Below, in pieces: positions 37,118 to 51,200 of a stretch of 64,000 bases of DNA. Origin of the DNA: Brachionus rotundiformis (lineage: Eukaryota > Rotifera > Eurotatoria > Ploima > Brachionidae); NCBI GenBank assembly GCA_016802295.1, contig JAESIW010000020.1:6108003-6172002 (forward strand), in the 5' to 3' direction. Within the stretch, counting starts at the first letter, position 1. Every line of letters starts with the position of its first letter. The position numbers and the translations under genes are program-made. Below the pieces are notes generated by a model. That model made no database searches and was not told where the DNA came from. It saw only the letters and a list, made by a program, of their open reading frames with translations.

Positions 37118-37761
37118 CAAACATCTCGTTCGATTCAACACTGCAGCTTGCCAAAGCTCCTTCCAGTGAGTAATGGGACCATCTGATGATAGGAAATGCA
37201 GCCCACAATGATCCAAATAGAGAACAGAAGATTATTATTATGATGGATGTTTTGTAGTTAAATCTTTTAATACTTAGAGGCCTATAAATTATATAAAACC
37301 TTTACAAAAATTTTAATATTATCTAACTCTAATTTTTAAAATTTTTTTATTATTTATAACCTTTCAAATGATAAGGCCGTAGAAGAATACTGATAATTCC
37401 GATCGCATATATAAAAAAACCACCATACCACTTTTTTTGAAAATTCATCTTAAAATTTATCCAAATAAAATCAAGTTTTCAGATTAAGGATGATCTGAAA
37501 TTAATTATGATAACCATTGGTAATTCTATTCTATCCTGTCATATTAAATGCAGTCAAAGCTATCATGAATGTATTCATCAAGTTTCTCAAATCTTTGAAA
37601 AATACCAAAATCCACAACAAAACTGAGTTAACATCAAACTCAAAAAAAATACAGAGACAATAAACTGCAATAATTCTTAATTTGTAGCGTTCTACAGGCG
37701 AGTTGAGATCTAATGGATCTAAAATTTCTCCTTGAATGGAGTTTTTGTTCATTTTAGCCAA
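37118..37761 (-). pseudogene. Opsin pseudogene fragment (TM1 to extracellular loop 2)
   Basis: From an ATG at 37761 the minus strand reads TM1 (VNSVLLWILVFF) and the ICL1/TM2 start (LRNLMNTFMIAL). After a frameshift near 37530 come ELPMVIII and a stop, then WYGGFFIYAIGIIS (TM3 start). RFYIIYRPLSIKRFNYKTS follows at about 37287-37229, then LWAAFPIIRWSHYSLEGA and SCSVE (ECL2). Y-x-x-EG-x-x-x-SCS is diagnostic of opsins among GPCRs. At the (D/E)RY site the codon before Arg reads TAA. TM5-TM7 with the retinal-binding lysine are absent. The fragment sits beside the segmental duplication. Confidence 0.75.
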
Positions 37762-37834
37762 TTATCTATTAATAAATTAAAAAAAATTAAAGAAATTGTA
37801 TTTGACTGATGGCAAAGTTTTATATTATATTTCA

Positions 37835-39180
37835 TTATTCAAAATCAATTTGGAATTGAATTTTTAAAATAAGATTATATTCAAAAAAATTTTATCTCAG
37901 AAGTTCGCTTTTTGGAAATTTTCTCGCCAATTTTTTCAGTATACATGAATTAATTAATAATTTTTAAATCTGTTAAAGTAAAAATAAAATATTTTATTAA
38001 TTATATTCATTTAAGTAAAAAAACAATAAAAAAAAATCTTCAAAATAAAATATTATTCCTTAGGGATGTAAATTTAATATACCAATGTCTTTTAACTATT
38101 TTTTTTCTACAGTTAAATAAATTGGTTTTTTATTTTGCATAACATATTTAAAACTTAGTAGAATTTTATTTATTTATTTTAAATATAATTTAGGAAGCTA
38201 CTCTCACAGGATTATCCGAGCGGTGGTGAGCGGTACTTAGTAGAATAAACAAAAAATTTTAAAATTAATTTTCTAAATAATAAGGTAATCTGAATATTTT
38301 TTTTAATTAAGCTTGGCCTGAAAAACTAATTAATTTATATTGTAAAGAAAATAAAAGGAATGTAGCTAAAAAAGACCAGAAATTAGCACTGAATTTGGTA
38401 GATAACAAAAACTCCAGATTATTGGTAAAATATCTTCTTTATAAACGATTACTTTTAATTAATAAAATCAGATAGAAGACAGTTCAAATGGGGGGACTAA
38501 GTTCTATTCTTTGTCGCCCTCTTCTCTAATAACCAATTCAACAGGTCAAATTGGTTGGAGATGTCACAAGAGCTAACAAAGACATGGAAAAAGTACAGGT
38601 AAATTTGAGAAATCAGGGAAGAACTGGTAAAAATATTATTAGTTGTTTGTGATAATTATTTTTAATTAGATTTGTTTAAAAAAATGTTGTTAAGTAATTT
38701 TTAAATTTTTTTTTGTGAAAATGGAAAGATGCCAAGCCGGGACAAAATTTAGTCTAATTCTGTAGCTTTTATTATTATTGTGAAATCTTCAAATAGCTTT
38801 TGTTAAATGTTTTTCAATTAAAAAAATTAAAAATTTGTAAGTTATTGTTTTGAAAGCAAATTAGCAAAAATTTTTCAATAATTTGAAAATAATTGCTTCT
38901 GTTTTTGCAAACAAATTTTTAGGAATATATTTTTTTATAAGTAACAAAAATATTTTTAGGAATACTAAAATTTTAGATTGAAGAACCATCAGGGAAAAGT
39001 CTAAAATCAAATTTAAATAACATTGAATCAAGGCTTTAATATTTTATTGACTTAAATTTAATACTAATAAGAATGTTTTTTTTTAAAATAATTCCTTAGG
39101 GTTGTCAATTTAATTTACTAATGTCTTTTAGCTTTTTTTTTCTACAGTTAAATAAATTGATTTTTAACATAAAGTTAAAA
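37835..39180. repeat. Segmental duplication, copy 2
   Basis: Counterpart of 30045-32000. Its flanks are in the same orientation as copy 1, but the core 38315-38680 is the reverse complement of 31087-31476. A module ATTCCTTAGGG...ACAGTTAAATAAATTG occurs at both ends (about 38056 and 39104). The signal-peptide exon of the polycystin gene begins 112 bp after the end. Confidence 0.75.
38163..38262 (-). mobile_element. Short retroposed insert with 11-bp target-site duplication
   Basis: ACTTAGTAGAA occurs on both sides of about 77 bp that are missing from duplication copy 1. On the minus strand the insert starts ACCGCTCACCACCGCTC and ends in an AAAT-repeat tail. This is the signature of L1-type retroposition of a SINE or truncated LINE tail. 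It post-dates the segmental duplication. Confidence 0.65.
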
Positions 39181-39291
39181 ACTTCATACAATAAAAAATT
39201 TAGAAGTCTTTCTTTTTAAGCTTTTCATCTAATTTTTATACAATTAAGATAAAATTAAATTATTTTAATATTTTTAAAACAGTATTTAGAA

Positions 39292-42200
39292 ATGATTTGG
39301 AAAATTTTCATTTTGCTTTTGCTTGTTTGTATTAAGTCAAGCGCTCGTAATTTTTTAGATGGCTAATATTAAATATAATTTTATTAAATTTTAATTTTAA
39401 AGATAACCAAGTTATGGAAATGATTTGCTCCAATTCAGAGGAGATTCTTGATTTTACTGTCAAATGTAAAATTGACTTGGAAACTGATTCTGAAAATCCA
39501 ACAATCGAGGTACAATATGACGGCAATGAAACAATTTTGCTTAATTATTGTATATTTTTGGATAAAAATTCCTAAAAAATGAAATTCTTATTTGATTAAA
39601 AGCAACAACAAGCAGCCAAATGATAGAGTATTTTGATCCATACCAGTCAATTAAATATCTGCTAATCAATACTAAAATAAGACAAAATTCTTCTCTCAAT
39701 GGATTTGAAATATTTGGAATGAAATCAGGGCTAATTGAAATAAATGTAAAATTTTTAATTTAACTTATATTAAAGAATAATATGTTTTTATTGATTGTAA
39801 AAATTAAAATTTTTAGTTTTGTTATAAACCCTTTATTTATTTGCTTCGGGTCTGTTAGGATCTGGTGGTACGGCTAATAACAAAATTAAAAGCGTTAACT
39901 TAAGATATAATAATTTATTTATAAATGGCCGCTTCTAGTCCAACAAATAATTTAATAAAGTAATTTAACAAAATAATAGTAAAAAAAATTAAGAGAAATC
40001 AAAAAAACCAAAAATTAACTACTTAACACAGTGTTAAATACTTTGACTTGCACCCGCAGTAGATCGTAGTATTGCACTGTAAAGTTATTGATACTAAAAT
40101 TGGCTTGAGTTGGTGCCGTAATTATTGAGAGAACTACAACAGTTTTTTCAAATTCTAATTAACTGTTAGCTCACGAAAATAGGAAGGTCCTTTTTATGAA
40201 ATTTGGTACAATAGAGTCGAACAAAATGTTAAAAAAATGGTCCTGTAAATGTCATATGGTAAAATTTTGATGGTTGGATCAAATGTAAAGGTATGATGAG
40301 CAAAATCTCTACTTCAAAATCTTTAATTGCCAGAATGTTGTAACATCAATGTTGCAGTATGTTGAATTTACATAACCATTTTTTTAACATGTTACGTTCT
40401 ATTCTAATTTACTTTCCAAATTTTACTTACTTTCTTAAGTTAAACTAGTTAATTATATTTGGATCAAGAAAAAAGAACGATTTAAAAACTGATCTATTCG
40501 GAAAAAGTTCACATAATGAAAGTTAAATTTGGAAAAAAATTCCAAGCAGTTAGGGGTTGGGTTTAGGAGTTAAAGAAGTTCAAGTTATCTGGTCCAGATT
40601 TCTGAATTTTTAAAATTTGATCTGTAATGCCTCATCCAAAGAATAAATTTTTTGTTTAGTTGGTGTCATTTGGTGATGGTAGTTCTTGTATTTCTGAATA
40701 TTTGACCAACAAAAGAGAATCGTGTCCTAAATATACAACTAAGCATAAATGGGAACTTAATATAACCAAAGGCTATGATTTTTATTCGATTGAGAAAGTA
40801 AATGTGTCAAGAGGAGACGTATTGGTTCTTAACCAAAGTTATGATGGCACAGTTGCCTTAAATTTAACCCATTTTCTATCAGATTTTTTTATTTTTGAGA
40901 ATGAATCGAGCATTTTTCTTTCAAAATTGAGCTTTATGGAAGAACTTCGCTTTGCAATTAGCCCAGTAGTATCTGATTTCAAATTTTATCAATTTTATTT
41001 AGAAAAAAAATTTAATTCATTTGGAACATATTTAATTGTGGTGACATTCAACAATTTAAAATTGAACAAAAGCATTGATATTTTTAAAAGTAATTTTATT
41101 TATTGTTAAATTTTTATTATATAAATTGTATAAATAAATTGTTTTCAGATTACAAAGGTGACATTTATTTTAGAAATACTAGTTACCAACAGGTTAAATG
41201 TCTTATAATTTTGACATCCCAGCACAATTTGAGTGACACTGCATTCAATTTAAAAAAAACAGGTCTTAGTTACAATTATGGACTGAATGTTGAGCTAAGT
41301 TACAGCACTGCTCTTAGCTTTGGTTTTACATCATATATGGACTATGGTAGAGTTGAGTATCTACTGACTAGTACTGAATTTGCTGATGAATATAAAATAA
41401 TTGGATTTGAATTAGATGCTTGGACAGAAGGTGATATCTATCTATCAGTTTGCAGGTTTTCCTTTTGTGGTGTTACCACAAGTTGCAGAACCTATTTTGA
41501 TAATTCACTTTATTACGAAACTTTTGATCAATTACAAACATGGAAAGTGAGTGTTGAGCAAGGCAAGAACATTGTTAGGCTTCCGTATGAGTACACTGTG
41601 AATAAAGGTTACGTACTTTACTTGATTCAGAATTCAACAGGTAGAATCAGTGTTGACACAAGCACTCAATTCTTCGAGGATTTCATGATAGACCATGTTT
41701 CGTCAAAATATTTCTTAAACCAGCTTGATATGAATAGAAAAATTAGATTTTGTGTCAATCCGATATTAGATCATTATACCTATTTGAGTTATACCGAATT
41801 TGACATTAATTTTGTTGATGATAAAAATTTTGAAGCGACTCTAAGTTATGAGAATTTAACAATTAATCAAACATTTAAATTCAACCCCAAGAGTAATTTG
41901 ATTTTTAATTATTAAAAAAATTATTTAAATTTTTTAAAGTTGAAAATTTGGATATATATTGTGGTGACACAGGTAATAATGTCGATTTCACCATACATTG
42001 CACTGTAATTGTAGCTACAAATGATTTAAATAATGCAATTGAGACTAAATTTGATATAGAAAAAGATCCTACTATTGATTATATTACAAGTATTTATTTA
42101 TTTTTTTTAAATTTTAACTTAAAAATTGAGAATCCTAATTTCTAAAGTACTAATTAGTTTTTTTTAAATATGAAATCACTAAAAATCATCATTATACTAA

Positions 42201-45200
42201 GATTTTTCTTTGCATTCTAAAAATACTCTTGTGATATTAAAGTAACGTATTCCCTTGCAAATAAGTGCGCCCTAAGACCCCCTTTTTTAAAACTAAGAAA
42301 AAGTTTAGATGTTGGCTCGCTAGGACAAATTGTTGGCACTATTGCGAAGTTTTCTGAGGAGTTTCTGTAAAAAGCTATTATGGTAGGCTGCCTTGTTTGC
42401 TTTTCTTGTTTGGAAAGGATAGCGGGCTTCTGAACTGAGGTTGTGTGGTAGAGAGGACGTGATTGGATGGTTTGAGTCGGCAAGAATTCTTTTGAGTGTT
42501 TGTTCGCAGGCTTGATCAATGAACTCAGGGATAGGGAGAGATTTGTAAGAGCCTGCAGTTTGCTCGTCGATACCAATTAAACGCCAGAGGCGGAAGTTGA
42601 GCGCGTTCATCTCATGTTTTACAGCTGCAGAGGTTGATGTGAGCATTACGGCGCTATAATAGGCTCTATAGGCGTTGTCCAACTATTGAGCTTTAAATGC
42701 TTCAGTAGGAACAATACAGGGCTGATTGTTGAACATACGCATTTCCATTGGAGATAGAGGTCGAGCGAGTCAGATAACTCAAATTCGAGGTATTTATATG
42801 ACTTGACAATTTCGACAGTTTGGTTGAGCAGATAGATAGTAGGAATATTAAGTGTAATGTTTACATTAGTACCCTTGGGCCCGTCTATCCGATCTCCTCG
42901 TTAGACGTATTGGAGCAGCTATTTATGCTCCTTTCTAACTTAAACACTCATGGTTAAGTTAGTTAATTAAACCAGTGATATCGACAAAGATGTCGCTATA
43001 TCAAATATTCCCCCGCTTTTATAAAGCGAATTCTAGGGAACTGTCGACCATTGTGACCACTACCGGGTTAACAATGACCGGGACCAGCCATAGACTATTG
43101 TTTTTCCCAGCTATTAGCTGACACATATCAGGTAGCCGCTGCACATACTATAAACACTACTGCCACCAAGAAGCGCTCTTTTTAGTCTTCTGGGGCTTTT
43201 ATCCTCGTCGCCAATTGTTCAATCTTGCACACGTCCAACTAACGTCCCCACGCTTAAGCCAATAACTAATTTATTCCCCAATAAATTTAGAACTAAGCTT
43301 GTTCGCTAAAATAATCTTTATTTTTTAAATAAACTAAGTAAAGGAATCCATAAAGAATATAAACTAACTCGTGTTAGTTTAAAATTAGGTTTAGCTACCA
43401 TATTTCTAAAATACAGTTAACTAATGTTTAAGGATTGTCTCCTGAATAATAAACTAAAATCAGCTCACAGCCGCTAGGACAACTAATTGTCTTGACTACA
43501 CAACAATTAAGGTCGGTTACATGCGGGGGGTTGATGCTAATCACTTTGCACTTGTTCACATTCAAACGCATTTTGTTATCAACACACCAACGTTGCACGG
43601 CGTCTACTTTTCTTAGGGGAAGGTCGCAGAATGTGTAACCTACAATATAAGCTAGTATATCGTTTTTGAGTAACTCAACTCCAGGAGGAAGACATTCATT
43701 TAGGTCGAGTATGAAGAAGAGGAATAGGATAGATCCGAGGACGCTGCCTTGGACTACACCATCCCGCACTTCACGCCATTTTTTTGCCATGCCTCTGTGC
43801 TTAACTCGCTGTTTACGATTTGACAGCCATGATGCAATCCAATTGATAAGCCATTGAGGTAGAAATGACTCGATCTTGACTATTAGTCTTTCGTAGTCAA
43901 CAAGGTCGAAAGCCTTTGCAAAGTCGAAGAAAAACCCTATCACTTTCTGTTGCCCGTTGTCCGATTGGAGATGTCTTTATTTCATTAGCAGATAAATTTT
44001 TGTCTTCGATGATTTATTAAATATTTATTCGAGATCAATCATTTTTTTTAAATAGTTTTACATCAAAGAAATTATTTTGCTTAGTGCAAAAAAAAAGTTT
44101 AAATCCAATTATTATTTTATTGATTACCTAATTGTTTAGCTCATTAAAATTAAAAGTAATATCAATAAATTTGATAAGATGAACACATTTAAAAAAAATG
44201 ATATTAATTTTTATTGATGATATTAAAGGTGTACAACATTTTCAACTACTACTAATTTTTCTTCTTTTCTTTCTGTTTTCACCAAATGGCATATCTTTTG
44301 CATTCTCGTGTCACAGCATACATCTATCGAGGCAAGTAATAGCTACTATATGCTTCCACATAAAGTTTTTTTTACCAAAATGGACAAGTATACTATTTCT
44401 CCAATCATTCAAATTGATTGTCCAAATTTCACAAGCTGAGCCAAGACAAAAGGTTCGAGACCTCAAACAAATTTTTGATAAGCATTTTCTGGAGCTTCTA
44501 ATGTCTTCCTTGGCAGATTATTTTTTTCTAATTATTACTTTTTTACTATTTTTTATATTTGTTTGCTTTGTCATTACCCTAGGGATGTTTTCCTTAAAAT
44601 AAATAACAAAAATACAATTACCAGTAAATCTATTTATCAATTATTAATATACTATATATGTAAATCTTTAAAAAAAAAGTCAATTGACTTGACTTCTATT
44701 TTTCTTTTTTAAAGTCAAATTTAAAATGCTTGATTTTTTAATTTCAATAATTATTATTCATTTTTTATGTTTTATTTGAGCATTTTTTTTTACCGCTTTC
44801 GACTAGTTTAAAACCGATTAGCAGACCGTAAGCGATGGATACTTCATTCAGAGTAAAAACAGATTTTATATGTATTTTTTTTTCAATATTAAGTTTCTGA
44901 GAGTTAAGTAAAAAAGGTGGAAATTGTTAGGTAGCGATAACACAATGGGGTTGGATAAAATCTGAATTCTTTATTAAGTATAATTTTTTTTAAATAGTTC
45001 TTATGGATAGTATGATATGAAAAATAAATTTGAAGTCAAGTCAATTGACTTTTTTTTTAAAAAAAATTAAAATATTTAAAAAAAAAAAAAAATTTTTAAG
45101 TCAAGTCAGTGACTTGACTTTGAAAATATTTTAAAATGACTTTTTCTTTTGACTTTTTCCCAAGTCTGGTTGTACTGGACGAAAAATCAAAACCGGTTCT

Positions 45201-48200
45201 TTTTCAGATATTTTCCATGGAATCAATCTTTTTATTCGTTTCCAATTTTGAATATTGAAATGAACGAATTTAAAAAATTTTGTTTATTTTTTATTTATGA
45301 GCAAGAGAAGAAACTTTTTAAAGAATTATCGATAATTATCGATAAAGATCAAAAACTAAAAATTCTAATTTCATATCAAAAAGATGAGACTTTTGAATGT
45401 AATGCCAAAACAGTAACTTGTTTTTATTTAAATTTTGTATCACATAAATAAAAATTATAAAGCTGCCTAATTGATAAACAATTCAGCAAGCATACCTATC
45501 TAACCATTGCAATAATAAATATAATAATAAAATTAAATGTCATTATATATAAATTAAATCTGAAATAAGATTACATCTAAAATTACAGAAAAAATTATTA
45601 ACTTTAATATAGACATTAATTCTCTTACTTATTAAATTTAATTTTTTATTATCCTTATTTCTTGATATAAATACAATCTAAAATTTTTTAAAAGAATCTC
45701 AAATTTCTCGTTTTGGTTCATACGACCCGATACAAAATATAACTGAAATTGTTCGAAATCAACAAGCTGGAACCATTTTATTGCCAAGTACCGAACCAAA
45801 ATTTGATACCAATTTGATTGGATTTGAGCTTTTTGCAGCTATTGCAGGAAGTGTCACATTTACAGTAAAAAAACATTTTTCCATTTTTAATTTAATTAAA
45901 TTTCCCTTAAAAGATAATAAAATATGACGATTGCTTGCTAGATTCATGTTCTAGTATCATTTTTAAAGAGTCTCCCAGATATAGTCAAAAAATGATAATT
46001 TTTCAACAATCATTTAATTTGGTTCTAGGCTATAATCGAATAGTTATATCACCTTTATTAATTCAAAAAGGCTATTTATTGAGTGTTGGTGATTATAATA
46101 GAGTTTTGGCCGTCAATACTACAAATGATTATCGAATTATGTCTGACTATCTAATAACTTCAACTACTTCTCAAAAATTAAATATGACTGAAAATTGGAG
46201 ACTTTATGTCAATCTAATCATAGATACAAAATATTTTCTAAATTATTTTTACTTTGAAAAACAGTATCCTTCTTTTTTTAGTCAAACTTCAATGATTTAC
46301 ACAATAGAGACCAAATTCTCAAAAAGTAACAACAGCTTAGTCCGTGAATTCGTCTTGATTTATGGCAAGTTTTTTTTTTTTTTAATTAAAATAAAGATTT
46401 ATCTTCTTATTAGAAAATTGGTATGACTTGGTTTGCTGGGATTCGGACTTTGTTTTAGACTTAAAAGCCAACTGCAGCCTATTTATAAAGTCAAGGTATA
46501 AATCAGATTCTTATGAAGTTTCGTATGGAAATGGCCAGAAGGAAACTTTTTCATTTGAAAGTAAAAAAATTTATAGAGTAAATTTTCTATTCTTATTATT
46601 CAAAAAGACAATTCAACAAATTATGTTGGTTTACATTTACCAACAGAGGCACCGAATGGCACTACTACATGGAACGCAAATTACTTGCTCTTGAATACTG
46701 AGTTTATAAATGACACTTGGATTTATGGTTTTGAATACTTTGCCAGTGTTGGCGGTACAGTGAAATTTGTGATATATTCAGCAGTAAATTGTGTTTCAAC
46801 CAGACGCTGTGGTGATCAACTAATCGAAAGTCCACAAATGGCACTAACTTATAATGTCGCTGTTTGGATAACAACTGTTACCTTGGGTAAAAACCGATTT
46901 TATTTAACTGAGCCATTCTTGGCAAAGAAAGGTAATATGGTCTATTTGGAGTCTGTTGGTTTTACAGCCAGATTTTTATATCAAACAAACCGATTTGAAT
47001 TGTATGAAGATTTTGTTATGAATGGAACGCCAAATTATTTGCACAAAATTGAACTATGGAAAAAGTCTAACATTTTAATCAGCGTTCTTACTGAGCCAAA
47101 TTTGTATTCAAGTGTAATACCATTATCAATAAATTACTCTTCAATAGGAAATTATAATGTTACCATAAGAAACAAAAATTCATTAAATGAAAGAATAATT
47201 AAGAATTTAAAAATTACCAACAGTAAAACTCTATTAAAAAAAAAAAATTATTTGATTAATTTTTTATTAGATCATTCAATTGATTTATATTGTAAAGACA
47301 ATAATAGAACAATTAACAACACTATGAATTGCGTGATTATAGCGACTTCATTCTCCAAGTCAGATATTGTTATAGCTAGCAATAAAAATTCGTATCCTCT
47401 ATCAAATAGTAATTTTTTTAAATTTAAAAGAAAAGACTTAAAAATTTATCTAATAATTGTGTGCTTAAACAAAATAAGTTTTACTTCTAAATTGTTATTT
47501 AAATGAGTCAAAAATTGGAATTTTTTAAATAAAAACGGTGTTGGAAAAGTTAAATTTATTCCAAATCAGGTTTAGTGTTACCTGAAAAACTAGCTTCTAG
47601 TTGACTAAGCTAGATTAGTTTTTATTGAACCTCATGCACTCGTTCTAATTGCTCACATAGCCCTCTGCATCATGACACGACCATTTGGAACAAATTTTAG
47701 CTGAAAAATCCTTGGAAATTCCAACTGATGTACCAAATCAGCTTTTTGTCAATTAAGCGTTCTGTTCTAATGAAAGATTGAGCTGATTGAGATGGAACCA
47801 ACTACTGATTACTGTTTAATAGTTTTAAAAGTTTGATCATCTAAGAATTTTAAAGTAGTTTTTAACAGGTTGTCGAAAATGGACAACCTTGCAGCATCTA
47901 TGGTCAATTTAATCTGTGAATTACTTCCAAAAGATGCGCCCAGCTTGTCTTAATAAAGCTTCCCATTCTTTATTCTTTCACCATTTATTGAGTAAATCAA
48001 TAAAAGTATCCATCTTTTCCGAAAATGGACTAATTGTACCAAAATTTTTAGATTTCTAGTTAAATATATTTCTGAAAACTTCAATTTAAATTCATAGAAA
48101 TTAAGCTATCGACCAAAAAAATAAAAATATCACCCATTAATACAAAATCTAAACAGTATCTACAAATCAATAGACAAAATTATTTATATAAGAAGGCTTA

Positions 48201-51200
48201 TATAAAATATGCTTTCAAGATTAAGGTTTTCAAAGAAACTAATTATCATGCATATCTATTCATTTGAAAAAAAATCTATCATTTATTCTAATAATAATCT
48301 GTCATCTCAGTCAAATATAAATATTTATTGAAATAATCAAATAAAAAGTTTTTCCAAATAAATATATATTTTTATTCAATTTTATTTTTTTTAGGTGAGC
48401 TGATTAATTTTGTTGGAGTTCGTGTTCCACAAAAAATAGATAACCCAGTAAAGTTTGAAACATCTGGATACTACTACGCTTTGCCTTTGACTGAATTTAA
48501 GTTTCAAACCACCCTAATTGGATTCGAAATATATTCACTCAGTCCAACTACTGTTACTCTCTTTACTTATGTAAAATAATAAGAAATAAATGAATAATAA
48601 AATTTTTTTTAATGACAAATATTTTTAAATAGATACACAGTTATAATTGGTGTGGAGAAACAATTTCATGTTTGAATTGGATCGCAGAAACAGGATCAAT
48701 CAGCTATTCGAATTCATTGGCAACAAACTTAAAAAATTTCCAAATTTCATATGGTTATTTTAGACTTTTTCTGGACACTGAAGTCCAAGTTGGCAGAGGA
48801 CAAATGATAGTTATTTGGTCCAATTTTCCAATTGCAATCGATACCACAAATACTAACCTAAGCTCAGACTATATGCTAAACAATCGTGCAATCAAATTAA
48901 ATAATAAATACAACTGGAGATTTTATTTTAATGCTTTGATTAAAAATTACTTCTATATAAATTATTTTTATTTCAATCAAAGTTTTACAATCAAAAGTGT
49001 AGACACTACTAGCTCTTTCAATTTAACTGCCAACTTTTTAAATTCAAATTATTCAATTATAAAAAGTGTTGATATATCTAATAGTAATTGATTTAGAATT
49101 TAATATTTTTGGTTTTTTATCTAAGATTTTTAAGTCCATAAAATTGATTTTACCTGCTCAAATCAAACAGTTGGAAATACTTTAAAGTGCAATGCTGAAA
49201 TTTTAACAACTGATTTATCAACAAATATTTTGGTGAATTATGGTGATTGTAATTTGGGGGAATTTTTATTTAATGGTAAGAATTTAATAATAGAAGTTAA
49301 TTTTTTTGAAAAAAAGCAAATTGAAGTTAATGATAATATTTTTTTATTTTAAAATTAATTGCAGGAAAATATTTTAATGGTCAACAATGAATGCTTACCT
49401 TAATTGCAAATCTCACCAATAGTGGTTAAGCTTGGTTTGTCCAAAAAACAAAAATGTCTCTGAATTAAATTTAAATTCAAAAAATAACTAAAACCTTTAT
49501 AAGAATATAATTTTGAGACTGTTTATTAAATTTGATCATAAACTTCCAAAATTATATAATTTATTTTTAATATCTTTAAAAATTTGTCTCATTATTGATA
49601 TTTCTTTTTAAATCATCTGATAAGAATAATTTCCTGGCTAGATATTTTTCACAAACATTTGTCTATATATAAGCTTAACATAAATGCACAATTTTAGCAA
49701 AAAATTACACTCCAGGAAAAATTATTTTAAAAAGCCATTTCCAAGTATTGGAAAATTAGGCCAATTTTGAAGGCAAAATGACCATAACTTTTGAATAGAA
49801 AGTCATAAAATAAATTTAAAAACAACTTCACGATTGTTGTCATTCTAAAGTAAAAATGATATCAACTTTAGAGGATAGTAAGACCATCAAAATGATGCTT
49901 AGAATTAAAAACTGAATCATGAAAATTGTAATGCAGTGTTCCAAGCAAATTGGATGAAATTGAGATGCATGATCTTCCCCAATGCTTTTAACCTATTCCA
50001 AACGGTGCCATTTGTCACAGATATCTCTTTAGCGAGCTGTCTAGTCAACCACCTCGGGTCTTCCTCAGGCAGCTCTTGCAAATACGCGTCATCAGCTTCG
50101 ACAGTTCTCCCCACGCGTTCTTTGTCATTGAGGTCGAAATTTCCACCTTTGAATCGAGCAAACCAATTTAGATAAGTGCGTAGCCTCTGTCGCATTTTTT
50201 CCTTGGTTAAACTTGAATAACATGCGGATATGCATTTTTTTGTCATACATTTTTATTTAGTTAATTATTTAGAAATTTAAAAAGCAAACATATAATCTTA
50301 TATTTCATTTGAAAGAACAAGAGTTGCTCTTTCAAATGATGTACAAGATTGCATAAAAAAGTTTAATCTTTGATTAGATTTTTTCATTTAAAAATCGACG
50401 AAAAAACTTATTAAACAACCTAATACTTTACCGAAAATTACTTGGTACATTTTTAACAACTGAATATTTTATAAAGCTGTATTTACATTCCTTGGAAGTT
50501 TATTATTTCAGTGCAACTTAAACATTCTCCATGGAGCCTATTCACTATACCCTTTTGTTATTATTTTTTTTCTAATGTAGGATACAAATTTTATTAAATC
50601 ATTATTTTTAAAATTTTTGATTTCTGAAAAACTTTTTCTAGTGATTGATATTTATCTTTTATTCTAATTTAGGTGAATTTTTTGATGGATTTGGAGTTGA
50701 AATACCGGAAATAATCGACGTCATAGGACCTGTTCTTACACCATCAAATGAATTTATTCTTCCAAACACTGAATTCAAATTTGATACAATTTTAGCTGGA
50801 TTTGAGTACTATGCAAGTACAATTGGACCATTTACAATCATTTTTAATCAATTGGCTGAATGTGGAAATGGTCAATTAAATGAAAGCTGCGGAAGATATT
50901 TTCTAGAATACCCACAATTCTCATCCAGAACTATACAAAAATCATATATTATTACTCCTCAAAATATTGGAAAGAATCATTTTTGGGTAAATGAATACTT
51001 CTTAGTGCCTCAGGGTTCCATAATAAGCTTAAGATTTGACAATACGGGACGGATAGGACTTCAAGAATTAAATGACACTTATTTTGAAGATTATTATATC
51101 AGTTCAACAAATTTAATAAAAATAGACTCAAATAAACAGCTTAATTTCTTATTCAAAGTTTATGCAGCTCATGATTATTTTTATTCAAGAAACTTCTCAT

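Noticed and set aside
45149..45451. 100-codon ORF as an extra polycystin exon
   Set aside because: The C-x-C ending looks module-like, but exon 6 joins 45695 in phase and completes module 3 without it.
49381..49400. Acceptor after 49365 as the next polycystin exon
   Set aside because: The frame stops after a few codons. The true part B begins at 50673 in phase; the site may be a decayed duplicate of it.
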